A DNA stretch of 64,000 nt from Bacillus siamensis KCTC 13613 (GTDB lineage: Bacteria > Bacillota > Bacilli > Bacillales > Bacillaceae): NCBI RefSeq assembly GCF_000262045.1, contig NZ_AJVF01000040.1:219135-283134 (forward strand), in the 5' to 3' direction. Of the stretch, positions 29,646 to 39,386 are shown piece after piece. The notes under the pieces were generated by a model. It made no database searches. It worked only from the letters and a program-made list of their open reading frames with translations, and was not told the origin of the DNA. Position 1 is the stretch's first letter; every line of letters begins with the position of its first letter. Position numbers and translations under genes: made by a program.

Positions 29646-30017
29646 TTACTTCTTTTTGTTTTTTAAGGAGAGCAGCGCATCACGATAGCTGCTATCCTGC
29701 ATTTTGCCGCCGCTTTCGGGATCTGTTGTTTCCTGATCCGTCTCAGAAGTCTTGAACTTCTGAAGCGCCTGACGGTACACATCATCGCCCATTGTATTCT
29801 TTTTCTCGCGGGGAGATTCAGATTTTACAACGACGGGAACATGCTCGGCTGAGCGTTCCTCGGCCGGATCATGCTTTTCCGGCTGTTCGGCTGTAGTGCC
29901 GATCGCTTCTCTCTTTTCTTCTTTGACATCCTGTCCTGCAGAAGTGCTGCGGACATTGAATGTGATAAGAAGTGCAATCACAATGACAGCAGCAATAACC
30001 GCTATAATAATGGCCAT
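29646..30017 (-). CDS. yhcC: YhcC, small membrane protein
   Basis: A 123-residue protein with one N-terminal membrane helix (2-20, IIIAVIAAVIVIALLITF) and a charged cytoplasmic or extracellular tail of low complexity (30-123). Two similar short segments occur in the tail (DDVYRQALQKFK and DSSYRDALLSLK), suggesting an internal repeat. The function is unknown. GGAGAGG precedes the ATG. It is the last gene of the yhbI-yhbJ-yhcABC operon. Confidence 0.82.
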   Translation of the reverse strand: MAIIIAVIAAVIVIALLITFNVRSTSAGQDVKEEKREAIGTTAEQPEKHDPAEERSAEHVPVVVKSESPREKKNTMGDDVYRQALQKFKTSETDQETTDPESGGKMQDSSYRDALLSLKNKKK

Positions 30018-30029
30018 ATAACCCTCTCC

Positions 30030-30563
30030 TTACTGTCGTCCGGCAGTTAAATTACCTGTGACCTGGCTGACACGTCTGCCAAGCGCACGGCCTAATTGAA
30101 GGCCTTCTTCCGTCATCAGCACATCGCTGTCAACCGGGCATGTGACGCCCGCGCCGTAGTAAGAACCGTACAGCGCATTTTCAGGAACGTTGCCGGGAAG
30201 ACCGACAACAATCATGCCTTGGTGAAACATAGGAGTGATCAGATTGTGCATTGTCATTTCTAATCCGCCATGGGTTGTCGCAGTCGTACAGAATACGGCG
30301 CCGACTTTATCAATCAGCTCGCCCTCAGCCCACAAATAGCCGAGTCTGTCGATCCACGCTTTTAAGCCTGAACTGATGGTGCCGAAGTGTCCAGGGCATC
30401 CCCAGATAATCGCATCCATGTCTTTCAGCTTGCGGATGTCGGCTTGATCGACATGGTCAATCAAGACTTCAGCATCAGCGTTTTCACTTGCTCCTTCCGC
30501 AATGGCTTCGGCAAGGTATTTTGTGTGTTCGCCTTCACTATCGTACACTACGTAAATTTTCAT
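30030..30563 (-). CDS. yhcB: WrbA-like flavoprotein YhcB
   Basis: A 177-residue flavodoxin-fold NAD(P)H:quinone oxidoreductase of the WrbA type. The FMN phosphate loop is [11 protein letters not shown], followed by [19 protein letters not shown] and [12 protein letters not shown]. It probably reduces quinones by two electrons. GGGAGG lies before the ATG. The position after an efflux pump in a MarR-controlled operon suggests a role in handling toxic quinones or drugs. Confidence 0.88.
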   Translation of the reverse strand: MKIYVVYDSEGEHTKYLAEAIAEGASENADAEVLIDHVDQADIRKLKDMDAIIWGCPGHFGTISSGLKAWIDRLGYLWAEGELIDKVGAVFCTTATTHGGLEMTMHNLITPMFHQGMIVVGLPGNVPENALYGSYYGAGVTCPVDSDVLMTEEGLQLGRALGRRVSQVTGNLTAGRQ

Positions 30564-30587
30564 TCAGGAAACCTCCCATTCAGATGA

Positions 30588-32183
30588 TTAAGATTCCTTC
30601 ACTTCTTTAGGGGCCGGAAGCAATGACAGCTCCTCTTTTTTCTTCGCCCGCTGTTTGTCTTTCCGTACGTCACGCAAGAACAGGCTCAAGACTACACCGA
30701 TAACCGCAAAGATCGTCGCCCACATAAACGCGTCATTAATTCCCATAACGTTGGAATTAAGTGAAGCCGTTTTGTAGAGATAGGCATAAACGGTTTGTTT
30801 CGCCGCATCAAGCGACATGTTCATGTTGACCATTAAATTCGAAACCGCACTTTGGAACGACTGCATGAAGCTTGGATCTGCCGTGCTTGTTTTATCCGCA
30901 ATCTGCGAATAATGCATCGTCGTGCGGTTCGTATAGATCGTTGTGATCAAACTTGTTCCGATTGAACCGCTGATCTGGCGGAGCGTGTTGCTCATCGCCG
31001 TGCCGTGGCTGTTCAACCGTGCCGGAAGCTGGTTCATTCCGGCTGTCATTACAGGCATCATTAACAGTGACATACCGAATGCGCGGATGGCATAGACAAG
31101 CATGATATGCGTATAAGGTGTGTCAATTGTCAATTTTGTATACTGGAATGTCGTTGCGACCGTAATGACCAGCCCGACGATCGCAAGCGGTCTCGGACCG
31201 ATTTTGTCAAACAGAATACCGGAAATCGGCGACATGATCAGCATGACAATCGCGCCCGGCAATAGCAAGAGGCCTGATTGCAGCGCCGTAAAGCCGACTA
31301 AGTTCTGCAGATAAATCGGAAGCAGGAACATTCCTGTGTAAAGCGCAACGGTAATAATGATGTTAATCACACTGGAAAGTGAGAAAATATCATATTTAAA
31401 TACCCGGAAGTCAAGCATCGGTTTTTCAGATCGCAATTGCTGAATGACAAACGCGGCAATCGCGATGATACCGACAATAACGGTAGACAGAACGATCGGG
31501 TCTCCCCAGCCGTCGCTTCCCGCTTCACTGACTCCGTAAAGCAATGAGGCAAATCCGACAATGGACAGAATCGCACCCAAGCTGTCGAGTTTGATTTTTT
31601 GCGGTTCCACCAAGTTCTTAAAGAGGAAAAACGCTATGACAATAACGATCGCCCCGATCGGAACAAGGCCGTAGAACATAATGCGCCATGTGTAATGCTC
31701 GATGATCCAGCCGGAAAGAGTCGGTCCGACCGCCGGAGCAAACATCATCGCAAGACCGAAAATCCCCATTCCTTTCCCCCTGCTTTCAGGCGGGAAGATA
31801 AGCAGAATGGTTGTCATGACCAGCGGCTGCAAGATACCGCCGCCGACCGCCTGAATTAACCGGCCGATCAGCATGGTTGAGAAGTTAGGCGCGATTCCGC
31901 AGACTAACGTTCCCGCTGTAAAACAGAACATGGCTACGAGAAAGAGGCTTCTTTGCCCGAACCGGGTAATTAAGAAGGCCGATAACGGAATCAAAACACC
32001 GTTGACCAGCATGTATCCGGTCGTCAGCCACTGAATCGTCGTCGCACTCACACCGAACTCGGTCATTAAGTGCGGCATCGCCACGTTAAGAAGCGTTTGG
32101 TTCAAGATCGCCAGGAATAACCCGGCCATAAGCACAATAAGCAATGTTTTAGGACTTTTTACTTGATTATCTGATTTAGCCAC
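30588..32183 (-). CDS. yhcA: DHA2-type MFS multidrug efflux pump YhcA
   Basis: A 531-residue EmrB/QacA-family transporter with 14 predicted helices. Motif A is LITRFGQRSLFLV and motif C is GLAMMFAPAVGPTLSGWI. It probably exports drugs with proton exchange together with the membrane-fusion-type protein YhbJ, like EmrAB. The start is GTG with AGGGAGG 9 nt upstream. It is the third gene of the operon. Confidence 0.9.
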   Translation of the reverse strand: MAKSDNQVKSPKTLLIVLMAGLFLAILNQTLLNVAMPHLMTEFGVSATTIQWLTTGYMLVNGVLIPLSAFLITRFGQRSLFLVAMFCFTAGTLVCGIAPNFSTMLIGRLIQAVGGGILQPLVMTTILLIFPPESRGKGMGIFGLAMMFAPAVGPTLSGWIIEHYTWRIMFYGLVPIGAIVIVIAFFLFKNLVEPQKIKLDSLGAILSIVGFASLLYGVSEAGSDGWGDPIVLSTVIVGIIAIAAFVIQQLRSEKPMLDFRVFKYDIFSLSSVINIIITVALYTGMFLLPIYLQNLVGFTALQSGLLLLPGAIVMLIMSPISGILFDKIGPRPLAIVGLVITVATTFQYTKLTIDTPYTHIMLVYAIRAFGMSLLMMPVMTAGMNQLPARLNSHGTAMSNTLRQISGSIGTSLITTIYTNRTTMHYSQIADKTSTADPSFMQSFQSAVSNLMVNMNMSLDAAKQTVYAYLYKTASLNSNVMGINDAFMWATIFAVIGVVLSLFLRDVRKDKQRAKKKEELSLLPAPKEVKES

Positions 32184-32223
32184 CTAAGACAACCTCCCTT
32201 CATGGTTTGATGACTGATCTGTA

Positions 32224-32856
32224 TTATTCAGAGATTTTTACAGATGCGTTCATACCAGGAAGCACCTTGTCAGATGGGTTGCTGAGTGAAATTTTAACAG
32301 GAACTTTTTGCGTTACTTTTGTGTAGTTGCCGCTTGAGTTTGAAGAAGGCAGCATATCAAAAGTTGAATTTGTCGCATAGCCGATTTCTTCTACAGTTCC
32401 GTCAAATGTTGTATTAGGGTCACCGTCAACAATGACGTCTACTTTGTTTCCTACTTCAATGTCTCTGATGTCAGTTTCTTTAATGTTTGCAGTGATGTAA
32501 AGGTGTTTCATGTCAATTTCTTGGGCAATTGTCGTACCGGCTTGCACCATTTGGCCGTTTTTCACTTCGTTTTTCACGATTGTTCCATCCATGATGGCTT
32601 TAACGTCAGCATTTTGCTGTCCTTTGATTTTTGCAACAACGTCGTTTTTACTTACTTCTTTCCCCTCATCAAGGTTCCAGTCAGTTACTTTACCCGCAGC
32701 AGGAGCTGTGATAGCAGCCATGTCGCCGGCAACTTTTGCTTCATCGGTTTTTACATAGTGCGTGCTTTGATAATAGTAGTAAGCACCTCCGCCTATAATT
32801 GCAAGAACAACAATCAAACCGATAATGTTGGTCAGAATTAAACGTCCTCTGTTCAT
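32224..32856 (-). CDS. yhbJ: HlyD/EmrA-type efflux adaptor YhbJ
   Basis: A 210-residue membrane-fusion-type protein. One N-terminal helix (7-27), then a biotinyl-lipoyl-like domain split by a short linker (ITAPAAGKVTDWNLDEGKEV) and a beta-barrel (about 110-205). The ATG at 32856 has AAAGGAG 8 nt upstream; the frame to 32889 lacks a ribosome site. In Gram-positive cells such adaptors help MFS pumps pass substrates through the wall. Confidence 0.88.
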   Translation of the reverse strand: MNRGRLILTNIIGLIVVLAIIGGGAYYYYQSTHYVKTDEAKVAGDMAAITAPAAGKVTDWNLDEGKEVSKNDVVAKIKGQQNADVKAIMDGTIVKNEVKNGQMVQAGTTIAQEIDMKHLYITANIKETDIRDIEVGNKVDVIVDGDPNTTFDGTVEEIGYATNSTFDMLPSSNSSGNYTKVTQKVPVKISLSNPSDKVLPGMNASVKISE

Positions 32857-32925
32857 TTTGTTTTCTCCTTTCGTTTCTTCCTCTATCATTTTGTGGAATG
32901 ATGATAAAAATATGTGGGGATTTTT

Positions 32926-33390
32926 TTATTTTCCGTTTTTCACTGCACAGCCGTTTGCAAGCTTCGTTAAACTTTCCGCCAGCTTGCGCAGGTACTGCAG
33001 TTCAGCGGTATTGAGCTGCCGGTATAAGACCGCCGCTTTTTCGGCGTATTGAACAGCAGCTGTCTTTAGAAGTTCTTCCCCCTCTTCGGTTAACTGAATC
33101 ATAACAACACGCCGGTCGTCGTGATAGTCGCTCCGAACCATTAATCGGCGCTTATACAGAATATCGGTCATTCTCGTGACAGACGCCGGTTTCAGATCAA
33201 GCGACAAAGCCAGCCTTGAAAGCTGCGTGCTTTTGCTCTTATGTATTTTGAACATCAGCAGATACTGCAGGACTGTAATATCAAAAGGTTCAAGAACTGT
33301 CTCCAAGATCATTTTCTGCTTTTTGTAAATTGATCTGGAAGTATCAAACAGCTGTTCAAAACTGAGCAAAGCAAGCTCTGATTCAATCAC
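32926..33390 (-). CDS. yhbI: MarR-family repressor YhbI
   Basis: A 154-residue winged-helix regulator. DNA-binding helices at about 50-75 (LSRLALSLDLKPASVTRMTD) and the wing DYHDDRRVVMIQLTEEG are typical of MarR. It probably represses its own operon and responds to small phenolic or drug-like molecules. The start is GTG with GAGGTG 8 nt upstream. It is the first gene of yhbI-yhbJ-yhcABC. Confidence 0.9.
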   Translation of the reverse strand: MIESELALLSFEQLFDTSRSIYKKQKMILETVLEPFDITVLQYLLMFKIHKSKSTQLSRLALSLDLKPASVTRMTDILYKRRLMVRSDYHDDRRVVMIQLTEEGEELLKTAAVQYAEKAAVLYRQLNTAELQYLRKLAESLTKLANGCAVKNGK

Positions 33391-33433
33391 CGTATTTTCA
33401 CCTCATTCCCTTAATAATAGTTCACAAGATAAA

Positions 33434-33462
33434 ATATTAATAAATGAAAGAAGATTTGTAAA
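33434..33462 (-). promoter_or_regulatory. Promoter of the yhbI-yhbJ-yhcABC operon
   Basis: -35 TTTACA (33457-33462), 17-bp spacer and -10 TAATAT (33434-33439). AT-rich repeats TAATA/TATTA flank the transcription start and could hold the YhbI operator. Confidence 0.65.
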
Positions 33463-33523
33463 GAGAAAAGTTTTATTTTTTAAGGATTTTTTTTATGCCT
33501 TTTTTTCTCTTTATTTTTAATTA

Positions 33524-33575
33524 AAAAAAGCCGAGTGAAGAACCGCGGCCGCACGATTCTTCACTCGGCTTTATG
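33524..33575 (-). terminator. Terminator of yhbH
   Basis: A long stem (AAAGCCGAGTGAAGAA with its complement) around a GC-rich loop, followed on the minus strand by a T run. It lies just after the yhbH stop. Confidence 0.8.
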
Positions 33576-33583
33576 TTTAATAC

Positions 33584-34756
33584 TTATGCTTTGCTTACCC
33601 CCGCTTCCTCTTTTTTGAAGAAGTTTTTCAGCGCTTGAAATACGTCTGATTTCTGCTTTAAGATGTAATATTTAAATTTATCATCTTTGACGTTTTTATA
33701 GGCGGACATGAGGGTGGAATGCCTGTTATATTGATTGACCTCACCGTAGCAGAACAGATTTGATTTTTTCATGATGTCATTGACGAGCTTTACGCATCGG
33801 GCGTTATCCGATGTTAAATTATCCCCGTCTGAGAAATGGAACGGATAGATGTTGTAGCGGGCGGGGTCATATTTTTCATCAATTAATTCAAGAGACTTCC
33901 GGTAGACGGAGGAGCAGATGGTTCCCCCGCTCTCGCCTTTCGAGAAGAAATCTTCTTCCGACACCACCTTCGCTTCCGTGTGGTGGGCGATAAATTCGAT
34001 ATCTACCGTTTCATACTTTGTCCGTAAAAATCGTGTCATCCAAAAAAAGAAGCTCCTCGCCATATACTTTTCCCATACGCCCATCGAACCGCTTGTATCC
34101 ATCATGGCTAAAACGACAGCTTTCGATTCCGGCTTCGTCACATCATTCCATGTTTTGTATTTCAGATCTTCCGGATAAATCGGATAAAACGACGGCTTGC
34201 CTGACATGGCGTTTCGTTTATAGGCAGACAGCATCGTTCTTTTCTTATCAATATTCCCTGTCAGCCCGGTTTTCCGGATATCATTAAATTCGATATCGGT
34301 ATGAACGATATTGTCCCTTTCCTTTTGCTGCAGATTCGGCAGTTCTAATTCCTGAAACAGCGCTTCTTCCAGGTCCATCAATGAGACCTCGGCTTCATAA
34401 TAATCCTCGCCTGCCTGATCGCCGGCTCCCTGGCCTTTTCCGGCCCCCTGCTTTTTATCTGCGCCGTCTCTGGCGACGACATCGCCGATTTCGCTGTCGC
34501 CGTCACCTTGGCCGACATGTTTGTTTTTATCATAGTTATAACGGATTTTATATTCATCAAGCGAACGAATCGGGATTTTCACGACATCTTTTCCGTTGGA
34601 CATAATAATGCTTTCCTCAGTGACAAGATCCGGAAGGTTGTTTTTTATCGCTTCCTGTACTTTCTTTTGGTGGCGCTGCTGGTCGTCAAAGCCTTTGCGA
34701 TGGAGGGACCAGTCTTCCTCTGAAATCAAAAAATTTCCGCTGTCATTACGGGACAT
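33584..34756 (-). CDS. yhbH: YhbH, VWA-domain (DUF444) stress/sporulation protein
   Basis: A 390-residue DUF444 protein with a von Willebrand A-type domain; the metal site MMDTSGSMG lies near residue 215. It is the usual genetic partner of PrkA. In B. subtilis it is made in the mother cell during sporulation and affects spore traits. A Gly/Gln-rich linker (85-115) separates the N-terminal part. GAGGGGA precedes the ATG. It follows prkA on the same strand after about 190 bases. Confidence 0.92.
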   Translation of the reverse strand: MSRNDSGNFLISEEDWSLHRKGFDDQQRHQKKVQEAIKNNLPDLVTEESIIMSNGKDVVKIPIRSLDEYKIRYNYDKNKHVGQGDGDSEIGDVVARDGADKKQGAGKGQGAGDQAGEDYYEAEVSLMDLEEALFQELELPNLQQKERDNIVHTDIEFNDIRKTGLTGNIDKKRTMLSAYKRNAMSGKPSFYPIYPEDLKYKTWNDVTKPESKAVVLAMMDTSGSMGVWEKYMARSFFFWMTRFLRTKYETVDIEFIAHHTEAKVVSEEDFFSKGESGGTICSSVYRKSLELIDEKYDPARYNIYPFHFSDGDNLTSDNARCVKLVNDIMKKSNLFCYGEVNQYNRHSTLMSAYKNVKDDKFKYYILKQKSDVFQALKNFFKKEEAGVSKA

Positions 34757-34897
34757 GAATTCCCCTCCTTAACCGTTATGGTCGTTTTACATGTGTATTC
34801 CGGCTTGGTCCTGTTTATGAAACAAGTCCGGCGAAAAGATTTATTCTTATCTTATGCCGGACGGACTTTTCAATTGACAAACAATTTTGAAATATAG

Positions 34898-34936
34898 ACA
34901 AAAGAACCCGTCCTTTTACGGACGGGCCTTTCATCA
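34898..34936 (-). terminator. Terminator of prkA
   Basis: Stem GGCCCGTCCG/ACGGACGGGTT-like with TTCTTTTG on the minus strand; it separates prkA from yhbH, so the two may be separate units. Confidence 0.7.
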
Positions 34937-34944
34937 ATCAAGCA

Positions 34945-36840
34945 TCAGCGGTTGAGCAGGCTTCCGACATACTTCAGCAGTTCATTTGCGCTTGTCGAAT
35001 TATAGCCGTGTTCATCTATTAACCGCGCCACTACCTCATTAACCTTTTTAAGCTGCTGCTCATCCGGCGTTTTGGTTGAGGTCGTAATTTTCACTACATC
35101 TTTTAAGTCTGCAAAAAGCTTTTTCTGAATCGCTTCGCGGAGTCTTTCGTGTGAGTTATAGTCGAAGCGTTTTCCTTTTCTTGCATAAGCGGATATGCGG
35201 ATTAAAATTTCTTCGCGGAATGCTTTTTTGGCGTTTTCCGAAATACCGATCTGCTCTTCAATGGATCTCATCAGCTTTTCGTCAGGGTTCATTTCTTCTC
35301 CCGTCAGCGGATCGCGAAGCTTATTTTTGTTGCAGTACGCTTCTACATTATCTAAATAATTATCCATAAGTGTTTTCGCAGATTCTTCATAGGAATAAAC
35401 AAACGCCTTCTGCACCTCTTTTTTGGCGATGTCATCGTACTCTTTCCTGGCGGCGGAAATAAAATTCATATACCGCTCTTTGTCCTCAGCGGAAATGGAC
35501 GGATGCTGATCGAGTCCTTCCTTTAAGGAACGCAGCACGTCAAGCGAATTGATGGATTCCATATTTTTTCTGATAATCGTTGAGGAAATACGGTTGATGA
35601 CATAACGCGGGTCAATTCCGCTCATTCCTTCATCATGGAATTCCTTCTTCATATCCTCCAGATCAACGGAATTGTAACCTTCAACGCTTTCTCCGTCATA
35701 GAGCCTCATTTTTTTAACGAGATCAATATCAGACCGGTTCGGTTCCTTCAGCCTGGTCAAAATAGAAAACATCGCAGCCACTTTTAATGTATGGGGGGCG
35801 ATGTGTACATCAGAAACATCACTTTCCGAAATCATTTTTTCATAAATCCGTTCTTCTTCGGACACCTTTAAATTATAAGGAACAGGCATCACGATGATTC
35901 TGGAGTGAAGGGCTTCATTTTTTTTATTGGCAATAAACGAGCGGTACTCCGTTTCGTTCGTATGCGCAACAATCAATTCGTCGGCTGAGATGAGCGCAAA
36001 CCGTCCGGCTTTAAAATTCCCTTCCTGCGTGAGTGACAGAAGGTGCCAGAGAAATTTTTCATCGCATTTCAGCATTTCCTGAAACTCCATCATTCCGCGG
36101 TTCGCTTTATTTAATTCACCGTCAAACCGATAAGCGCGCGGATCTGATTCCGAGCCGTATTCGGCAATCGTTGAAAAATCAATGCTCCCCGTCAAATCGG
36201 CGATATCCTGTGATTTCGGATCAGACGGGCTGAAGGTTCCGATTCCGGTACGCTTATCCTCCGAGAAGAAAATGCGTTCAACCTTTACATCCTCAATTCT
36301 GCCGCCGTATTCTTCTTCAAGCCGCATGACATTAAGCGGAGACAGGCTTCCCTCAATTCTGATCCCGTATTCTCTGTAGAAGTCTTCGCGCAGATGATGG
36401 GGAATAAGATGGAGAGGATCTTCATGCATCGGGCAGCCTTTGATAGCGTAAACGGCCCCGTTGTCTGTCAACGAGTAGGCTTCAAGCCCTTTTTTCAGCA
36501 TGGTGACAAGGGTCGATTTCCCGCCGCTGACGGGCCCCATTAATAGTAAGATCCGTTTTCTTACATCGAGCCGCTTGGCAGCCGGGTGAAAGTATTCCTC
36601 CACGAGCCGTTCCAGAGATTCTTCAAGGCCGAATAGTTCCCGCGAGAAAAAACTGTATGTCTTTTTCCCGTCATCTTCCTCGATTCCGCTGTCTTTTATC
36701 ATATTAAAAACGCGAGAATGAGCAGACTGCGCGACCAATGGATTTTCTTTTATGATCTCCAAATAATCAGCGAACGTCCCTTCCCATTTGAGACGCTGCT
36801 CTTCCTCTCTGTACTTTTCAATTTTCTTTAATATATCCAT
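34945..36840 (-). CDS. prkA: PrkA, AAA+ protein (serine kinase/protease-like)
   Basis: A 631-residue protein with an AAA+ core (Walker A GPVSGGKST at 102-110) and a C-terminal PrkA domain. It was described as a Ser kinase and later as a protease-like AAA+ factor needed for mother-cell gene expression in B. subtilis. The ATG at 36840 follows GGAGG and gives the B. subtilis length. It partners with YhbH. Confidence 0.94.
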   Translation of the reverse strand: MDILKKIEKYREEEQRLKWEGTFADYLEIIKENPLVAQSAHSRVFNMIKDSGIEEDDGKKTYSFFSRELFGLEESLERLVEEYFHPAAKRLDVRKRILLLMGPVSGGKSTLVTMLKKGLEAYSLTDNGAVYAIKGCPMHEDPLHLIPHHLREDFYREYGIRIEGSLSPLNVMRLEEEYGGRIEDVKVERIFFSEDKRTGIGTFSPSDPKSQDIADLTGSIDFSTIAEYGSESDPRAYRFDGELNKANRGMMEFQEMLKCDEKFLWHLLSLTQEGNFKAGRFALISADELIVAHTNETEYRSFIANKKNEALHSRIIVMPVPYNLKVSEEERIYEKMISESDVSDVHIAPHTLKVAAMFSILTRLKEPNRSDIDLVKKMRLYDGESVEGYNSVDLEDMKKEFHDEGMSGIDPRYVINRISSTIIRKNMESINSLDVLRSLKEGLDQHPSISAEDKERYMNFISAARKEYDDIAKKEVQKAFVYSYEESAKTLMDNYLDNVEAYCNKNKLRDPLTGEEMNPDEKLMRSIEEQIGISENAKKAFREEILIRISAYARKGKRFDYNSHERLREAIQKKLFADLKDVVKITTSTKTPDEQQLKKVNEVVARLIDEHGYNSTSANELLKYVGSLLNR

Positions 36841-36959
36841 AAGAACCTCCTCTATCATGGTTAATGCACTAGAAATAAGGTACTTTGTTACAATCTATGC
36901 GGTGACGTGATAATACATGCTTTTCGTTTCTAAAAATAAAGGCGGCTCAAGGGCGGTCA

Positions 36960-36989
36960 TTGACAAGGGTCTGGTGCACCGTTCATAAT
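36960..36989 (+). promoter_or_regulatory. Promoter of the 30-residue membrane peptide gene
   Basis: -35 TTGACA (36960-36965), 18-bp spacer and -10 CATAAT (36984-36989) on the plus strand, about 60 bases before the small gene. Confidence 0.65.
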
Positions 36990-37049
36990 GAAAGAAATAC
37001 AGTTTCATCCAGACTCGGACATCAAATGGAAAAGCAAAGAGGAGGAGAA

Positions 37050-37142
37050 ATGATGAAAACGATCATCTTACTGGGGGTCATTCTCACTTTTTTAGTATCC
37101 ATTTTTACGGCGGGTTACGACAGCAAACCTGAAAACGAATAA
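37050..37142 (+). CDS. 30-residue single-helix membrane peptide
   Basis: The frame MMKTIILLGVILTFLVSIFT followed by AGYDSKPENE is a short hydrophobic helix with a polar acidic tail. AAGAGGAGGAG stands 4-8 nt before the ATG, a sigma-A-like promoter lies upstream and a strong terminator follows 5 bases after the stop. These signals argue for a real gene. I do not recognise the peptide; a small membrane regulator or toxin-like peptide is possible. Confidence 0.7.
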   Translation: MMKTIILLGVILTFLVSIFTAGYDSKPENE

Positions 37143-37146
37143 CGGC

Positions 37147-37180
37147 AAAAAGGGTGCTCCTTATGAAGAGCACCCTTTCC
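37147..37180 (+). terminator. Terminator of the small membrane peptide gene and of yhbF
   Basis: Stem AAAGGGTGCTC/GAGCACCCTTT, nearly perfect, with T residues on the plus strand and TTTTTGCC on the minus strand. Confidence 0.75.
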
Positions 37181-37199
37181 TGTACAACATAACAATGTT

Positions 37200-37910
37200 T
37201 CATATTTGAAGGTGTTCTTGGACAGTTGATTTTTCATGGGCTTTGCAGCTTGTTTGATACTCGATTTTTCCGATTTTGCAGCCCGGGCCGATTTCCACAC
37301 GCTTTCCTCTGACGATGTCCGCTTCCGTGTATTCGAGGTAAATCGTATCTCCCTCGATCAATTCAGCCGAAAGCATGCCGGCTTTCCGTTTCAGAAAACC
37401 GGGTTTCCGCCTGACTGTGATCGATGTACCGCCGATTTCCTTCACGTTGCTTCGGTCATAACGCAAATGGATATTGACGTCTCCCGCGTTTAACAATCCC
37501 GCCACATTGAGACAGCCTGTTACATGAAGCTGCTCTGTCTCGCAATCGCCGCCCACGGTGAGACTTCCTTTAATATGACACTGCTCTCCCGCGGCCCCGC
37601 CGGAAATGTCGGCAAGTCCTTTCAGCCTCAGCGTGGTGAAACGCATGGAGCCCCCGATTTTCAGCGTGCCGAGCACATTTGCGGAACGTGCCGATAAATC
37701 TCCATCAGTTTCATGTTCCCCGAAAATTTTCAGCCGATTGATCTCGGCATCTCCGAGAAAACGCCCCGTACCGAATATCCGGCAGCGCTCGCTTTGAAGC
37801 CCTTCGCCGACAATGCCTTCTCCTTTAATGCTTACATTCTGGTAGGAGCCCCCGGCGGCGTGTCCGGCTCCGTACATTTTTAAATGACTCAATTTTTTTG
37901 TTGTTTCCAC
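37200..37910 (-). CDS. bacF: Bactofilin BacF (YhbF)
   Basis: A 236-residue polymer-forming bactofilin. Repeats with hydrophobic residues at regular steps form a right-handed beta-helix (for example GEGIVGEGLQSERCRIFGTG). Bactofilins assemble filaments without nucleotide; BacE and BacF of B. subtilis help flagellar basal-body assembly. The start is GTG after TAGGAGGAG. It lies 11 bases after bacE. Confidence 0.88.
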   Translation of the reverse strand: METTKKLSHLKMYGAGHAAGGSYQNVSIKGEGIVGEGLQSERCRIFGTGRFLGDAEINRLKIFGEHETDGDLSARSANVLGTLKIGGSMRFTTLRLKGLADISGGAAGEQCHIKGSLTVGGDCETEQLHVTGCLNVAGLLNAGDVNIHLRYDRSNVKEIGGTSITVRRKPGFLKRKAGMLSAELIEGDTIYLEYTEADIVRGKRVEIGPGCKIGKIEYQTSCKAHEKSTVQEHLQI

Positions 37911-37921
37911 TGAAGCTCCTC

Positions 37922-38635
37922 CTATATTTTTACGGCTTTGTTTACTAAAGCTGACGGATCACATGTAAAATCTCCGCTGTATTCCACCGTCTCAATGATA
38001 CAGCCTGCGCCGATCTGCACAGAATTTCCGCGGACTGTCTTTGCGTGTGTGTCCGCCAATTCAATGATGTCACCTTCGATCAGCTCTGCGGTCAGCACCG
38101 GAGCCGGCATCAGCTTAAACCGCGCAAGCACGCTTTTTCTGCTCATCACCTTTAAATGACGGCAGCCGATTTCTTTCACCCGGCTCTCACCCGCCGCCAG
38201 CTTCATATTGACGTCATCGGCGTTCAGCAGGCCGCCGATCTTGCATTTGCCTTCCGAACGAAACGTTTCTGTCTCGCAATCCCCTTCAATCCCAACTTTC
38301 CCGGATATGAAAATATCATCAGCTTTCACACCGCCGCCGAAAGATGAAAATCCCGCGACGTTCAGCCGCTCTGTTTTGACATCGCCTTTAATGACACCCG
38401 TTCCGTTGATTCGGATGGATTCGGCTTCAGCACTGCCGGAAATTTTCCCCGAACCGCTGATCGTCAGCGTTTGCGTTTTGACATTTCCGTCTGTTTTACC
38501 GCTGCCGTTAAACAAAAGGCTCGTGCACTCTACGTCACCTGACACCGTGCCGCTTCCGTTGATCTCCACCGTATGAAAACGGCCTCCTTTTGAACTTCCT
38601 GAACCGTTAATGACTAATTTATCTGTTACATCCAT
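37922..38635 (-). CDS. bacE: Bactofilin BacE (YhbE)
   Basis: A 237-residue bactofilin whose N-terminal half carries many copies of a short GSGSG-type repeat ([45 protein letters not shown]), each a turn of the beta-helix. The C-terminal half aligns with BacF ([25 protein letters not shown]). The ATG at 38635 follows AGGAGG and overlaps the yhbD stop by 10 nt. Confidence 0.9.
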   Translation of the reverse strand: MDVTDKLVINGSGSSKGGRFHTVEINGSGTVSGDVECTSLLFNGSGKTDGNVKTQTLTISGSGKISGSAEAESIRINGTGVIKGDVKTERLNVAGFSSFGGGVKADDIFISGKVGIEGDCETETFRSEGKCKIGGLLNADDVNMKLAAGESRVKEIGCRHLKVMSRKSVLARFKLMPAPVLTAELIEGDIIELADTHAKTVRGNSVQIGAGCIIETVEYSGDFTCDPSALVNKAVKI

Positions 38636-39258
38636 TGATGGTCCTCCTGCATCCATTTTGTTTTTAATTCTTCTGATGCCGCAGCAAGCGCCACCCGTTC
38701 AGCCACTTTGACAGACGGTTCAAACAGAATATGTTCCGCATCTGCGATGAAGCACGTCGTTACGCCGAGTTTTCGGAGCACGACGAGCTCTGTATTCGCT
38801 TTCAGCTCGGAAGCCTCATACGTTTTCAGCACTTCTGCCGCCATTTTTCCTTCTTCAAGACTGATATTTCCCGATTGCAAAAGCCTTTCAAGCACATATA
38901 AAGACAGCAGCGCCCGGGACGTGAATGTCACGCCGTCTTCACCGTAAACTTGCAGCGCGGCCTTTGAAATCAATCCTTTTTGAAGCAGCTCCGCAGACGA
39001 TATATCGACATCTGCCATTTGCGGAGACAGCATTTCCCTCATTTCATCCAGAGACAGATTTTCTTTCATTTTCTGTATTTTTGAGATGCGTTTTAAGATT
39101 TCCGCTCTCGGAAAAAATGTTTCCTGGCCTGTAAACGTTGATTTTCGGATAAACCATTCCTCAGGAATTAAATTTTTCCGCTTCCAGCGGTACAGCTGTC
39201 CGTATGAGATTGATGTTTCTTCAAGCAATTCTTTTTTAGAAATCAGTTGTTCCTCCAT
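38626..39258 (-). CDS. yhbD: YhbD, MerR-like DNA-binding protein (DUF4004)
   Basis: A 210-residue protein with an N-terminal MerR-like helix-turn-helix (2-65; [20 protein letters not shown]) and a C-terminal helical part of DUF4004. The ATG at 39258 has GGAG upstream; the longer frame to 39390 runs through the promoter. It is first in yhbD-bacE-bacF, so it may control the bactofilins. A palindrome in its own promoter spacer suggests autoregulation. Confidence 0.85.
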   Translation of the reverse strand: MEEQLISKKELLEETSISYGQLYRWKRKNLIPEEWFIRKSTFTGQETFFPRAEILKRISKIQKMKENLSLDEMREMLSPQMADVDISSAELLQKGLISKAALQVYGEDGVTFTSRALLSLYVLERLLQSGNISLEEGKMAAEVLKTYEASELKANTELVVLRKLGVTTCFIADAEHILFEPSVKVAERVALAAASEELKTKWMQEDHQWM

Positions 39259-39283
39259 AAATCCAGCTCCTTCGATGAACACA

Positions 39284-39313
39284 TTGTAACATAACACTGT
39301 TACGTTTGTTAAG
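39284..39313 (-). promoter_or_regulatory. yhbD-bacEF promoter with palindrome in the spacer
   Basis: -35 TTAACA (39308-39313), 18-bp spacer and -10 TACAAT (39284-39289). The perfect inverted repeat GTAACA-N6-TGTTAC (39287-39304) fills the spacer, the place where MerR-type regulators bind. A second ACATTGTA copy lies at about 39327. Confidence 0.65.
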
Positions 39314-39353
39314 CCTATAAATATAACATTGTATGAACCCCGGCTGCATTCAA

Positions 39354-39386
39354 TAAAAAAACCGCCCGAATCCGGGCGGTTTTTTC
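39354..39386 (-). terminator. Terminator of trmL
   Basis: Stem ACCGCCCG/CGGGCGGT with A7 and T6 flanks, directly after the trmL stop on the minus strand. Confidence 0.85.
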
